DNA of 64,000 nucleotides from UBA8529 sp964390565 (GCA_964390565.1 CAYMII010000015.1:1-64000); one strand, 5' to 3'; shown: positions 9,037 through 18,282, counted from the stretch's first letter. A program made the numbers and translations. The notes: generated from the sequence alone by a model not told the origin.

Positions 9037-10065
9037 TTAGCTATTATTCAGTTGAATAGAATAGGTTTTCAGTAACTCCTCGAATAATTTTTCGGTTTGA
9101 CTTAATGACATAAATGCCTTTCCTCCTGCGGCATTTTTATGACCACCACCATTGTAATGTTTTTGAGAAACTTCATTTACAGGAAAACTACCCCTTGAAC
9201 GTAACGAAACCTTTACAAACGATTCATGCTCAACAAAAAGGACCGAGAATACAATTCCTTTTATTGATAAAGGGAGGTTTACAAAACCTTCCGTATCGCC
9301 CATATGATGATTGTATTGTTTAAGTTCTTCTCTAGTCAATGATATATAAGCTGCTTTATGCTCGGGAAAAACCTTCATCTTCTCATTTAAAGAGTATCCC
9401 ATCAACTTCATTCTATCTGCTGAGAAATTATTATAAACTAAATCTTGAACCCTTTCAACATCAACCCCCTTGGCAATTAATTCCCCTGCCACCTGGAATG
9501 TTCTTCCTCTAGAACAAGCGTAGCTAAAGGAGCCCGTATCTGTCATTATCCCTGTATATAAACAATTTGCTGAATCAATACTTACAACATCAGAACCAAA
9601 TGCCTCTGTCAATACTTCGTATACCAACTCGCAGGTAGAACTAACTTCTGTGTAAGAAAACTGCAAATCAAATTGGCTTTCTGGAGATGGGTGATGATCA
9701 ATTAAAATCTTTTTGGCTTTTGCCTTCTCCAAGTGCGTGCCCATTGTTTCGGTACGTTTAAAACCATTAAAATCGAGGCAAATAATCGTATCGGCATTGA
9801 ACAAAGCGTCAATCGCCTTTGTTTTCTGCTCTGAGTATCGAATTACGCTATCAGTTGATGGTATCCAAGATAAAAAATCGGGAAAGCCGTTAGGCGATAC
9901 AGCCAATACAGGGTATCCTATAGATTTTAAAGCATGGTAAAGCCCTAAAAGTGACCCAACGGCATCGCCATCGGGGTTATGATGAGTTGTTAAAACAATA
10001 CTCTTAGATGAATCGAGGATATTTTTAAACTCTTTTATTTTATTAAGTTCTGATTTTAAAAGCAT
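9037..10065 (-). CDS. nrnA: DHH family phosphoesterase, NrnA-like
   Basis: Cytoplasmic DHH/DHHA1 phosphoesterase of 342 residues. NrnA degrades oligoribonucleotides of a few nucleotides and dephosphorylates pAp. The DHH domain shows HHNPDGDAVGS near residue 30, CLDFNG, the name-giving DHH in LIDHHPSP, and the C-terminal DHHA1 motif GGGHKNAAGG. The open frame extends a further 62 codons to 10251, but that stretch has no family similarity and crosses the divergent ndk promoter, so I take the ATG at 10063-10065. It heads the FKBP lipoprotein run. A TATCTTTG box lies 21 bases upstream. Confidence 0.9.
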   Translation of the reverse strand: MLLKSELNKIKEFKNILDSSKSIVLTTHHNPDGDAVGSLLGLYHALKSIGYPVLAVSPNGFPDFLSWIPSTDSVIRYSEQKTKAIDALFNADTIICLDFNGFKRTETMGTHLEKAKAKKILIDHHPSPESQFDLQFSYTEVSSTCELVYEVLTEAFGSDVVSIDSANCLYTGIMTDTGSFSYACSRGRTFQVAGELIAKGVDVERVQDLVYNNFSADRMKLMGYSLNEKMKVFPEHKAAYISLTREELKQYNHHMGDTEGFVNLPLSIKGIVFSVLFVEHESFVKVSLRSRGSFPVNEVSQKHYNGGGHKNAAGGKAFMSLSQTEKLFEELLKTYSIQLNNS

Positions 10066-10085
10066 TATGAAATTCGGTTTAGATT

Positions 10086-10093
10086 CAAAGATA
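10086..10093 (-). promoter_or_regulatory. TAnnTTTG -7 box for nrnA
   Basis: On the minus strand the sequence is TATCTTTG, a full match to the Bacteroidota -7 consensus, 21 bases before the nrnA ATG. I see no clear -33 TTG at the usual spacing. Confidence 0.5.
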
Positions 10094-10108
10094 TAACAAA
10101 AATCGTAC

Positions 10109-10138
10109 TTGTTTGATGGAAAAATATTTGTTATTTTG
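10109..10138 (+). promoter_or_regulatory. Candidate ndk promoter
   Basis: TTG at 10109-10111, then 20 bases, then TATTTTG at 10132-10138, which is one base short of TAnnTTTG. The spacing fits the Bacteroidota -33/-7 promoter and the element is 15 bases before the ndk ATG. It is divergent from the nrnA promoter. Confidence 0.5.
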
Positions 10139-10153
10139 TTAAAAAAAGTGATT

Positions 10154-10573
10154 ATGGAAAAAGAGATGACCTTCTCAATGATTAAGCCCGACTCTTTTAA
10201 AAAGGGCGTTACAAGCGATATTCTTTTGCAAATTCTTGAAGCAGGGTTCAAACTTAGAGGAATTAAAGTTACTATGCTTACCCTCGATAAAGCGGAAGAA
10301 TTCTATAGCGAGCATCGTGGCAAAGAGTTTTTTGAGCGCCTTACCTGCTTTATGAGCTCAGGACCTGTAATGGCGCTTATACTCGAAAAGGAAAACGCTG
10401 TAAGTGATTTCCGTAAACTAATTGGTAATACTGACTCTGCAAAGGCTGCTCAAGGCACTGTTCGACATAAATATGGGACAAACACTACCTTTAACGCAGT
10501 TCATGGTGCTGATAGCGTTGAGCATGCACAAAGGGAATGGAGTTTCTTTTTCTCGAAAAGAGAGATTTATTAA
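10154..10573 (+). CDS. ndk: Nucleoside diphosphate kinase
   Basis: Transfers the gamma phosphate between nucleoside triphosphates and diphosphates through a phosphohistidine. The product has 139 residues, the normal length. It starts MEKEMTFSMIKPDS and has the active-site histidine segment NAVHGADSVE. The frame is open back to 10109, but the family alignment and the promoter position support the ATG at 10154. It is transcribed away from nrnA and converges on the DUF721 gene. Confidence 0.96.
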   Translation: MEKEMTFSMIKPDSFKKGVTSDILLQILEAGFKLRGIKVTMLTLDKAEEFYSEHRGKEFFERLTCFMSSGPVMALILEKENAVSDFRKLIGNTDSAKAAQGTVRHKYGTNTTFNAVHGADSVEHAQREWSFFFSKREIY

Positions 10574-10581
10574 GAACCATA

Positions 10582-10611
10582 AGAGGTGCCTTGAGTAATT
10601 AAGGTACTTCT
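10582..10611. terminator. Hairpin between ndk and the DUF721 gene
   Basis: Arms 10582-10592 and 10601-10611 form an 11-bp stem with two G-U pairs and an 8-base loop. No strong T-run follows on either strand, so it is a weak terminator candidate for two converging genes. Confidence 0.4.
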
Positions 10612-10900
10612 ATTTAAGAATTATATCCTTAACCACCGATTGTCCAAAATAACTGTTGATAATTATTACCATTTTTTGCCTATTCATCTGCAGCTCTTTT
10701 CGCAATACTGATGAGTTAAGATAAACTGTAAGTTTACCACTTTTTAGCGCAAGACTTTGGGTATAAGCTGCAATGTTATGCCCCATAATTTTTTTCCAAT
10801 CCTCGATGATTTTAACCTCATAGATCTTCTCTTCAAGTTTATTATCATGAATAAACTCACGAATTGCATCACCCAATGATATAATATTATGCTTGCTCAA
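10610..10900 (-). CDS. DUF721 family protein
   Basis: Protein of 96 residues of the DUF721 (DciA-like) group, with the family features EDWKKIMGHNIAAYTQSL in the middle and LRKELQMNRQ near the end. DciA proteins load the replicative helicase in many bacteria; short Bacteroidota members next to recF are usually left as DUF721. The only usable start is TTG at 10898-10900. It lies 28 bases after recF on the same strand and is probably co-transcribed with it. Confidence 0.8.
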   Translation of the reverse strand: MSKHNIISLGDAIREFIHDNKLEEKIYEVKIIEDWKKIMGHNIAAYTQSLALKSGKLTVYLNSSVLRKELQMNRQKMVIIINSYFGQSVVKDIILK

Positions 10901-10928
10901 GTTTTTAGCTATTCTTTGTTTTTATTAA

Positions 10929-12044
10929 TCATTCTTTCCCAGCAATTTCCTCAACCATCCCTGCATCAACTTTAAAAAGTTTATAGCCTGAATGAAGTTT
11001 TTCAAGTATTTCGTTTAGCCTATTCTTATTAGTATCGGTAATAAAAATTTGGCCAAAACTATCCTCAGATACTAGCTTAATAAAGTTCTCAACACGCCTA
11101 ACATCAAGTTTATCGAAGATATCATCGAGCAAAAGAATTGGCTTTACCTTTGATATGTTTAACATAAACTCGAACTGCGCTAATTTTAGTGCAATTAGGT
11201 AGGTTTTCTGTTGCCCCTGCGAGCCCTCTTTTTTAATTGGATGATCGTTGAGCATTAGCGTAAGATCATCTTTGTGAATCCCAACTGACGTAAACTGCAG
11301 CATCCTATCCTTTGAAAAGCTAGTAAAAAGGAGGTTGCCATAATCTTCCGTATCGAGATGCGATTGGTAAACAAGTTCCACTTTCTCGTCTTTCCCCGAA
11401 ATGGCTGTATAGTACTTTTGAAAAATTGGGATTAGCTTATCAACAAAATCTTTACGTTTATGGTAAATGGTTTCTCCCATCATCACCAATTGCGAATCGA
11501 GAACCTCAAATAAATCCTCGCTATAACTACCTCTCTCAGCAATATCTTTTAAAAGTTTATTGCGTTGTGCAAGTATTCTATTGTATCTAATTAGCTCATC
11601 GAGGTAAAGTTTATCGAACTGAGATAAAACGCTATTCACGTACTTTCTTCGCTCCTCGCTACCTTCAATTATCAGCGATAAGTCGGCAGGAGAAATAATT
11701 ACAACAGGCAGTAAACCAACATGATCGGCAAGTCGCGGGTACTCTTTCCCATTTCTTTTAAAAACCTTTCCCTCGCTGACTTTTACTGCACAAAAAATAT
11801 TCTCCTCCTTTTCGTCGCGTTCGTATTGGCCTTGAAGGATGAAATAATCTTCACCGTGCTTTATATTTTGAGTATCAATTGGGTTGAAGGCGCTTTTGCA
11901 AATGGATAAGTAATAGATAACATCAAGAAGGTTAGTTTTCCCCTGACCATTATCGCCAACAAAACAGTTAAGTTTTGGATGTAAACCTATCTCTACTTGG
12001 CTATAGGATTTAAAATTAAATGCTGTTAGATGCTTTAAAAACAT
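10929..12044 (-). CDS. recF: DNA replication and repair protein RecF
   Basis: SMC-like ATPase that helps load RecA at single-stranded gaps with RecO and RecR. It has 371 residues. The Walker A site (GDNGQGKTN) lies at about 30-38, the ABC signature region reads KKEGSQGQQKTYLIALKLAQ, and Walker B is ILLLDDIFDKLD. The start at 12042-12044 gives the usual RecF N-terminus MFLKHLTAFNFKSY; the frame is open six codons further upstream. A TACATTTG box is centred about 35 bases upstream. Confidence 0.95.
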   Translation of the reverse strand: MFLKHLTAFNFKSYSQVEIGLHPKLNCFVGDNGQGKTNLLDVIYYLSICKSAFNPIDTQNIKHGEDYFILQGQYERDEKEENIFCAVKVSEGKVFKRNGKEYPRLADHVGLLPVVIISPADLSLIIEGSEERRKYVNSVLSQFDKLYLDELIRYNRILAQRNKLLKDIAERGSYSEDLFEVLDSQLVMMGETIYHKRKDFVDKLIPIFQKYYTAISGKDEKVELVYQSHLDTEDYGNLLFTSFSKDRMLQFTSVGIHKDDLTLMLNDHPIKKEGSQGQQKTYLIALKLAQFEFMLNISKVKPILLLDDIFDKLDVRRVENFIKLVSEDSFGQIFITDTNKNRLNEILEKLHSGYKLFKVDAGMVEEIAGKE

Positions 12045-12075
12045 ATACCGAACAAATACCAAAGTTCAACGAGCA

Positions 12076-12083
12076 CAAATGTA
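12076..12083 (-). promoter_or_regulatory. TAnnTTTG -7 box for recF
   Basis: Minus-strand TACATTTG, a full consensus match, 31 bases before the recF ATG and divergent from the TPR gene promoter about 70 bases away. Confidence 0.5.
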
Positions 12084-12151
12084 CGCAAGAAAAGCTGCTA
12101 AACCAACCATAAAATATTACTGCAAAAATTTCCATATAACTTAAAAACCAT

Positions 12152-12159
12152 TACTTTTG
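12152..12159 (+). promoter_or_regulatory. TAnnTTTG -7 box for the TPR gene
   Basis: TACTTTTG matches the Bacteroidota -7 consensus, with a T-rich triplet (12129-12131) at the -33 position. It lies 33 bases before the ATG. Confidence 0.55.
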
Positions 12160-12192
12160 CGTCTGCTTTGATAAAAAAGAAACTGTATAATT

Positions 12193-12885
12193 ATGACTAA
12201 AGATAAAAAAGACATTGCTGCTACTGGCGTAGAATCTGTTGAGAATGCTTTAACAAGAACTGAGCATTTCATTGAGACAAATCAAAAGAGTTTAACCATT
12301 ATTGTACTTGCAATTATTATAGTTGTTGGTGGTTATCTTGGGTACAAGAGATTATATCTTGCACCAATGGAAGAAAAAGCTCAATCACAAATTTTTGCTG
12401 CTGAGCAATATTTCGAGAAAGATTCCTTTAAACTTGCTTTAAATGGAGATGGAAACTACTTAGGTTTGATCCAAATCATCGATAAGTATGGTCCAACTGA
12501 AACTGCAAATCTAGCATACTACTATGCTGGTATCTCATATAGAGAACTTGGTCAATACCAAGAAGCAATCAACCATCTAAAAAAATTCAACGCTGGCGAC
12601 GAAATGGTTACACCCATTGCTTTTGGTGCTATTGGCGATTGCTATGTTGAGCTAAACAACCTAAGCGAAGGCGTTGATTACTACGAAAAAGCTGCTAGCT
12701 ATAGAGAAAATGAGTTTACATCACCATTATTCCTTAAAAAAGCAAGTGTCATTTATGAAGAGCTAAAAAAATACGATGATGCCATTGAACTTTACGAGCA
12801 AATAAAAGCAAAGTACCCAAAAAGCACTGAAGCAAGGGAAATCGAGAAAGACTTAACCCGTGTTAAAGCATTAAAAGGGAACTAG
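12193..12885 (+). CDS. Membrane-anchored tetratricopeptide repeat protein
   Basis: Protein of 230 residues with a short cytoplasmic N-terminus, one membrane segment (about 33-53), and a periplasmic region with three or four TPR units between about 100 and 220, for example AYYYAGISYRELGQYQEAINHL. The architecture resembles YfgM/BamD-like envelope adaptors. The same type of gene lies between recF and ribH in other Bacteroidota as far as I recall. Function is unknown; a scaffold role at the inner membrane is an inference. A strong terminator follows it. Confidence 0.8.
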   Translation: MTKDKKDIAATGVESVENALTRTEHFIETNQKSLTIIVLAIIIVVGGYLGYKRLYLAPMEEKAQSQIFAAEQYFEKDSFKLALNGDGNYLGLIQIIDKYGPTETANLAYYYAGISYRELGQYQEAINHLKKFNAGDEMVTPIAFGAIGDCYVELNNLSEGVDYYEKAASYRENEFTSPLFLKKASVIYEELKKYDDAIELYEQIKAKYPKSTEAREIEKDLTRVKALKGN

Positions 12886-12903
12886 TAAAAAGATATTCAG
12901 CAT

Positions 12904-12933
12904 AAACCAACCTTTCGGGGTTGGTTTTTTTTT
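12904..12933 (+). terminator. Rho-independent terminator
   Basis: Nine-bp stem (12904-12912 with 12919-12927), loop TTTCGG, and an unbroken run of nine T from 12925. It separates the TPR gene from ribH. Confidence 0.85.
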
Positions 12934-12966
12934 ACCTTTACATCAAATAATTTAACCACTAACAAT

Positions 12967-13470
12967 ATGGCAACCAAAAATAAAAATCTATCAGCATACG
13001 ACCCAAAGCAGATTCCTTCTGCAAAGAAAATGATTTTCGGCATTGTAGTTGCCGATTGGAACGCTGAGGTTACCCATTCATTACTCGATGGAGCATACAA
13101 AACCCTTATTGAGCATGGTGCTAAGGAAGATAATATACTTGTAAAGCATGTTCCTGGAACATTTGAGCTAACACTTGGTGCTCAGTTTATGGCTGAATAC
13201 GCCGATTTAGATGCTGTAATTTGTCTGGGTTGTGTTATTCAAGGTGAAACTCGCCATTTCGATTTCATCTGTCAGGGTGTTACACATGGAATTACCGAAT
13301 TGAACATGAACTACAATATCCCATTCATCTTCGGCGTATTAACTACTGAAAACATTGATCAAGCGCTTGCACGTGCTGGTGGTAAACATGGGAACAAAGG
13401 GGTTGAAGCATCAATTACTGCAATAAAAATGGCAGCTCTTCAAAAAGAGATGGAAGAAATGGAAGATTAG
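12967..13470 (+). CDS. ribH: 6,7-dimethyl-8-ribityllumazine synthase
   Basis: Riboflavin pathway enzyme that condenses 5-amino-6-ribitylaminouracil with 3,4-dihydroxy-2-butanone 4-phosphate. It has 167 residues, near the family length. The substrate-binding motif PGTFELTLGA, the catalytic-histidine segment GETRHFDFIC and the PFIFGVLTTEN segment are all present. No other rib gene is in the window, so riboflavin genes are dispersed. A 28-base repeat begins directly after its stop codon and a bidirectional terminator follows. Confidence 0.96.
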   Translation: MATKNKNLSAYDPKQIPSAKKMIFGIVVADWNAEVTHSLLDGAYKTLIEHGAKEDNILVKHVPGTFELTLGAQFMAEYADLDAVICLGCVIQGETRHFDFICQGVTHGITELNMNYNIPFIFGVLTTENIDQALARAGGKHGNKGVEASITAIKMAALQKEMEEMED

Positions 13471-13498
13471 TTGAGAGTTGACAGTTATGAGTTGACAG
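13471..13498 (+). repeat. TTGACAG-type intergenic repeat, copy 1
   Basis: A 28-base degenerate repeat built from TTGACAG/AGTTGA words, starting on the base after the ribH stop. It matches the copy at 18251-18278 at about 21 of 28 positions. Confidence 0.6.
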
Positions 13499-13500
13499 AA

Positions 13501-13526
13501 AAAAGCCTCTTCTAAAAGAGGCTTTT
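13501..13526. terminator. Bidirectional terminator
   Basis: Perfect 11-bp stem AAAAGCCTCTT/AAGAGGCTTTT with a CTAA loop, A-rich on one side and T-rich on the other. It can serve ribH and the converging channel gene. Confidence 0.85.
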
Positions 13527-13538
13527 ATATTTTTTAGC

Positions 13539-15284
13539 CTATCTTAATATCTTCCGAACAAAAGCAACTGTAAAGTACGACATCATGAACACGCCTACAA
13601 AGGCAGTGATATCGGCAACCAATCTTAAAATTCCTATCGGAACAATCTCGCCATAGCCAACTGTAAAGTAGGTTATACCTGTATAGTAGGCTGCTATCCA
13701 GAATTTTGTCCAATATGTATCTTGTGGGTTAAAGCCGCTAAGAGTTGTATTTGCAATGTAGGGCAAGGTTGTATAGATAAATGAAAAAATGGTAATCATT
13801 ACGATGTTGCTGAAGATTACACGCCCCGGAGAGGTTGCATAAAGGCCCATCCAATCAAAAATCAACTTTTTAAATCCAAATGATGGGATTTGCCATATTG
13901 CAGTTACCTTTTTCTTACCTATCGATTCAATTAGTATTGCTTTAGCTTCACTCCTTTTAAATTCGATATAGGCTTTATCCTCATCATCGTATTGACCCGA
14001 GTTATTGAAGTTTTGCTTCAGAATACGAAATTGTTCGGCTTTCTGTCTTAAACTGGTATCGGTTTGGTTATAGATTAATTTCTTAATACTATTAATCTCC
14101 CAATCTAAATATAAAACACCTAATAATCTCATCCCTGTGAGATTTAATATGTTTACTTTTGGAGGTTCACCATGAGTGTAAAACTCAACAATATCGCGAA
14201 AGGTACAACCTGTGAGGTCAATTTGTTCACAGGTATCGACATGAAGATTGAATGTAGAATTGAACTGACATTCGTCCAAATGTAGTCCTTTTAATATAGC
14301 TCCTTTAAAACTCACATCAGCAGGGAACGAAGAGCGTTCGAAAATTAGCTCTGAATCTTTTCCTTGATATAATTCAAAGCTTACATTTGAGTTGCCAAAA
14401 GTTGCTCGTTTTAACGAAACCTTTCCCGTTAAGGCTTCAGCACCCTCAAAGGTTACCTCACCATCACCAAATACGCATCTGTTAAAGGTTGTGCGACCAG
14501 TACCAAACTCAACCGTTCTAAAATCGGTTCGACCATTACCAAATTCGGTCTGTTCAAAGGAAATATTGCCTTGGCCAAACTTAGCATAGTGAAAATCGAC
14601 CTTGCCTTGTCCAAATCGAGCTACCTTAAAGCTAACATCACCATCGTTAAATCGAGCATTGATGAATGATACATCGCCATCGCCAAACTCAGTGTTTACG
14701 AAGCTAACATTACCAGTTCCGAAATCAGCATCCTGAAAATCCTTTACGCCAATATCAAAAATTGTATTCTTAAAGTTTACATCACCATTATTAAATTTGG
14801 TTTTACACATGTCAAACCTATCAGCCTTGATAAAACAGTTAGAAAAAGTGACACCGTTTGTGTTAAATGTTGATGCGTGTAATGTAAATTCTTTCCCTAT
14901 GAAAATAGATCCATCTACTGAAAAATTATCGGAATTAAACTCCCCATAAGATAAATCGATATTGAATGCCGTTTCAAAAACTGCATTGCGAGCCGAGAAC
15001 CCATTGATTTTAACAATAGTGTTTTTATCCTGAATTAGGAATCTACGGCAGGCTGTTAAAGAAAAACCATGCAGATAGCACTCATCAAGGTTTATTGCTT
15101 CGCCTCGACCGATGGCCTCATATATCTCTTGTATTATAGGAGCAGCAAGTGCATACTCAACAATCACTTTACCACGAGCATCGTAAAGTTGAATCCTTGC
15201 TGTGCGTGGTGTTGAAAAACCATCGCTTCGAAGGTAAGTCCGATCAACCATTTCAACTTTGAAAGTATCGAAACTATGTGCCAT
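13539..15284 (-). CDS. 12-residue-repeat protein fused to a two-helix potassium channel
   Basis: 581 residues. Residues about 140-310 hold around ten 12-residue repeats of the form xxxFGxGxVxF (for example KVARFGQGKVDF, HYAKFGQGNISF), a regular beta-solenoid-like pattern related to, but not the same period as, pentapeptide repeats. A charged linker (about 405-470) leads to a C-terminal channel: helix one about 487-511, selectivity filter TVGYG at 541-545, helix two about 553-577. The filter predicts potassium conduction. The solenoid would be cytoplasmic and may gate the pore or bind a partner; this is inference. It lies at the end of the minus-strand addB block. Confidence 0.85.
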   Translation of the reverse strand: MAHSFDTFKVEMVDRTYLRSDGFSTPRTARIQLYDARGKVIVEYALAAPIIQEIYEAIGRGEAINLDECYLHGFSLTACRRFLIQDKNTIVKINGFSARNAVFETAFNIDLSYGEFNSDNFSVDGSIFIGKEFTLHASTFNTNGVTFSNCFIKADRFDMCKTKFNNGDVNFKNTIFDIGVKDFQDADFGTGNVSFVNTEFGDGDVSFINARFNDGDVSFKVARFGQGKVDFHYAKFGQGNISFEQTEFGNGRTDFRTVEFGTGRTTFNRCVFGDGEVTFEGAEALTGKVSLKRATFGNSNVSFELYQGKDSELIFERSSFPADVSFKGAILKGLHLDECQFNSTFNLHVDTCEQIDLTGCTFRDIVEFYTHGEPPKVNILNLTGMRLLGVLYLDWEINSIKKLIYNQTDTSLRQKAEQFRILKQNFNNSGQYDDEDKAYIEFKRSEAKAILIESIGKKKVTAIWQIPSFGFKKLIFDWMGLYATSPGRVIFSNIVMITIFSFIYTTLPYIANTTLSGFNPQDTYWTKFWIAAYYTGITYFTVGYGEIVPIGILRLVADITAFVGVFMMSYFTVAFVRKILR

Positions 15285-15365
15285 TTCACAAACCTTTTTT
15301 CAAATATAATGAATTTTATTGTGTTGCAGTTTTGAAGTGTCGATGTATTGCAGCACAACGTTAAT

Positions 15366-18245
15366 TTATCGCCCACAAATAGCGTTATATGGGCAGTTCT
15401 TACAAGTCTCTTTACTATCAGTTTGATTAAACTGAGTAGAAGCATCGAAAATCTGAGCAATTAAGATTTTCAACCTTTCAATAAAAATTTCTTCCCACTG
15501 ATTAAATGAATTTACATCAGAAATTTCTTTCCCTTCCTTATGCTTAACGCATGGGAGATAATCAGGCGTAGTATCACGAATAAACCAAAGTTCAGGCTTA
15601 ATATCACTATAACCCTCTTGACGCTTTAGCGCGTAACAATACGTGAATATCTGGAATATCTCCTTGGTTTTATCGCTTTTTTTAGAGTCAAAAAAGTCAT
15701 CAACGCTGCTAAATACTCCTTTATCCTTGGCTTTGCCTGTTTTATAATCGACAACACGAATAGTGTTCCCATCTGTATCGAGCCTATCGACAATTCCGCC
15801 AATCCTCAATTCATAATCAGCACTATTTGCAGTAAACTTAATAGTTGCTTTAACCTTCTCCTCTTGCTTTATAATTCTAAATGGTGTTCGCTTGATATCA
15901 ATTCTCAGCATTTTAACGATTGAGTTCTTAATCTGATCGAGCACAAGCAGGTTACGTCCAGCCAAAAGAGAACGATTTGTCTCCTTTTTATCTTTTAGAT
16001 AAACCTTTGAGTAAGCCTTATCAATTATAGGATTGAGTAGCGATGTGTCTTTTATGAATGGTAGCAAATCTACTTTATCGATATTCTCCTTGCCAATACT
16101 AGCATATATCAACTCCATTACCGCATGGAGGATTTTACCAAATCCTGGCAAATCAACCTCTTCGGAAACCTCATCCGCTTCGCGTATATCGGCAACATAG
16201 CGGTAATAGAATTGCAACGGGCAATTGATGTACGAAGTAAAGGCGCTTGGCGAAAGGTATTTCTCACCATCGCTACTCGTTAAATACCTATTTAATCGAT
16301 TATTAACTTTATCGGTCTTTTCAATTGTAATATCGTTGGGTGCTGAGATTCCCAAATCAAACTTAACATCAATACGCTCAATTTTTTTCTTGCTCTCCAT
16401 GAGCAATTGTAGTACGAATCGGCTTAGTTCGCCCGAAGTAAGCCCCTCTGCCCTATTCCGATAAACCAAAAATACCTGCTTGGAGCGTTGCAATAATCTA
16501 TAGAAATAGTAGGCATACATGGCATCCTGATGAGTATAATCGGGCAATGCGTAGGCAAACCTTAATGAAGGGGTAATAAACGAAGGACGATGGTGGTTAC
16601 CGGGCAGCACGTCATCATTAACCGAGAGCATGATGATATTCTCGAAATCAAGAGTTCGCGTTTCAAGGAATCCCATTACCTGTAAGCCCGATAGCGGCTC
16701 GCCGCTAAAAGTAACTCGAACCTGCGATAGCGCCTTTCGGAATAGCTGACGAAATATCTTTACGCTTAGCTCAATTTTGTTCTTATTGACAACATCGCCT
16801 AGGCGATTAAGGTTTGTATAAAGCGAAAAGAGGTACTCCAACTCAATGCGACTATTAAAGTTCAATTCGTCAGATTTTTGGTTAATCAGCCCAGCAACAT
16901 TTTTGCAAACATCAACAAGATAATTTACAATTCCCCTACCCTCCGCTTGTCTTCTGAAAATGGATTGAAACAAAGGTAAGCCCTCAAAAAGTGTTGCATC
17001 AACGAAGATTATATTCTCAGCATTTATGCGACTAATCATGGCTGAACAGCCATCGAAATCGATAATTTGAAGATATGGGTGGTTTAAAACCGAAAGCACA
17101 TCCTTATGGTAGAATCTAACAGTTGAATCATCAGAAACCCTTGAATTGATATGCAATCGAATTAGAAACTCTGCCAAGTTGTAGGCTGCTGTTTCTTTCA
17201 ATGGGTAACCCATTGTGATATTTAGTTCGCCAATGCTCTCGGGAAGTGCTGAAATTACAGGCAAAAGAAGATGCTCCTCGGGTAAAACAATGGCTGTGTT
17301 GATATTTAATTCAGGCGTTACCTCTTTAATCCTATCAATAATCTGTGGAATAAGCTTTGCCTGTGTTACTCCCGACGGAGCAGAAACGAGATATATCTTT
17401 GAATCGTTTGCTAAATTGTTGAAATGGCTTGTTGCCAGTTTATTCTGAAACTCTAAAAGGTTATCCTTTAAGAACAGTGCCGCCTCGTGAACGTCTGATT
17501 GTGTGTAGAAAGTATCATAATCCCAATAGAATAGGGCCTTACCCGTTTTCTTTAAATATCTAAATAAAGATTTTTCGCACTGGTTAAGAGCATTAAAGCC
17601 TATAAAGGCGTAAGTTCCATCGAGTTGAAAATCGGAGCGACTATCGAGCTTAGCAGCAGCAATGTTGTAGGCTAGTCCTTCGTAACTGAGCCCTTCATCA
17701 ATTAGCGACGAACGAAATTCATTATAAATTGCTCCTAGCACTTTCCATATAGAAAGATATCGATCCTTGATAATTGAATCATTCGAATCGGTCATTACCC
17801 CAAGATATGCCTTAAGCGCTTCAATCTGTTCAGGTGTAAGGCCTCCAAAACGCTCATCAATCTCCTTAATATCAACAATATTCGTAAAAAGGGTTTTAGC
17901 ATCAACCCTGTACTTATCGATTTGATCGAAATCGGCAAGCATCACTTCGCCCCAAAAGTAGAAACTATCAAACGTTTCCAGCGAATGTAGCTGCTTTGTG
18001 TAGATATTGTAAAGTTTGATGATCATCGTAACCGGGTCGACTTGATTCAGCCCCGAAATACGATACATCAAATCGGAAATGGTTACTATATTTGGCTGCC
18101 AGATTGGCTCAGTGATGTTTTCTGAGAGGTATTTATTGAAAAAAAGCGATGCCCTGCGATTAGGAAATACAAGGTTTATATTGGAAATCTCCTTACCAAA
18201 ATCGTTGATTAAATCGGTTGCTACCAGTTTTAGAAAAGGAGTCAT
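15366..18245 (-). CDS. addB: AddB-like PD-(D/E)XK nuclease and helicase-like subunit
   Basis: Large protein of 959 residues resembling AddB, which with AddA resects double-strand breaks. The N-terminus has the degenerate ATPase-like segment NLVFPNRRASLFF instead of a clear Walker A. The C-terminal nuclease has RIGGIVDRLD and VVDYKTGK near 829. Four cysteines expected for an AddB iron-sulfur cluster are visible: INCPLQF near 672 and CKNCPYNAIC at 948-957. The AddA-like gene lies about 4 kb upstream on the same strand, so the two subunits are split by four unrelated genes. A short repeat lies between its start and the radical SAM gene. Confidence 0.85.
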   Translation of the reverse strand: MTPFLKLVATDLINDFGKEISNINLVFPNRRASLFFNKYLSENITEPIWQPNIVTISDLMYRISGLNQVDPVTMIIKLYNIYTKQLHSLETFDSFYFWGEVMLADFDQIDKYRVDAKTLFTNIVDIKEIDERFGGLTPEQIEALKAYLGVMTDSNDSIIKDRYLSIWKVLGAIYNEFRSSLIDEGLSYEGLAYNIAAAKLDSRSDFQLDGTYAFIGFNALNQCEKSLFRYLKKTGKALFYWDYDTFYTQSDVHEAALFLKDNLLEFQNKLATSHFNNLANDSKIYLVSAPSGVTQAKLIPQIIDRIKEVTPELNINTAIVLPEEHLLLPVISALPESIGELNITMGYPLKETAAYNLAEFLIRLHINSRVSDDSTVRFYHKDVLSVLNHPYLQIIDFDGCSAMISRINAENIIFVDATLFEGLPLFQSIFRRQAEGRGIVNYLVDVCKNVAGLINQKSDELNFNSRIELEYLFSLYTNLNRLGDVVNKNKIELSVKIFRQLFRKALSQVRVTFSGEPLSGLQVMGFLETRTLDFENIIMLSVNDDVLPGNHHRPSFITPSLRFAYALPDYTHQDAMYAYYFYRLLQRSKQVFLVYRNRAEGLTSGELSRFVLQLLMESKKKIERIDVKFDLGISAPNDITIEKTDKVNNRLNRYLTSSDGEKYLSPSAFTSYINCPLQFYYRYVADIREADEVSEEVDLPGFGKILHAVMELIYASIGKENIDKVDLLPFIKDTSLLNPIIDKAYSKVYLKDKKETNRSLLAGRNLLVLDQIKNSIVKMLRIDIKRTPFRIIKQEEKVKATIKFTANSADYELRIGGIVDRLDTDGNTIRVVDYKTGKAKDKGVFSSVDDFFDSKKSDKTKEIFQIFTYCYALKRQEGYSDIKPELWFIRDTTPDYLPCVKHKEGKEISDVNSFNQWEEIFIERLKILIAQIFDASTQFNQTDSKETCKNCPYNAICGR

Positions 18246-18250
18246 ATTGG

Positions 18251-18278
18251 TTGACAGTTGTTAGTTGACTGTTGACAG
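18251..18278. repeat. TTGACAG-type intergenic repeat, copy 2
   Basis: 28-base repeat filling most of the 37-base spacer between the radical SAM stop and the addB start. It matches the copy at 31209-31236 at 25 of 28 positions. Confidence 0.65.
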
Positions 18279-18282
18279 GGAA

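Noticed and set aside
10066..10251. 62-codon N-terminal extension of the nrnA reading frame
   Set aside because: No family similarity, and it runs through the divergent ndk promoter region.
13539..15284. Ordinary pentapeptide-repeat annotation
   Set aside because: The repeat period is 12 residues with a FGxG core, not five.
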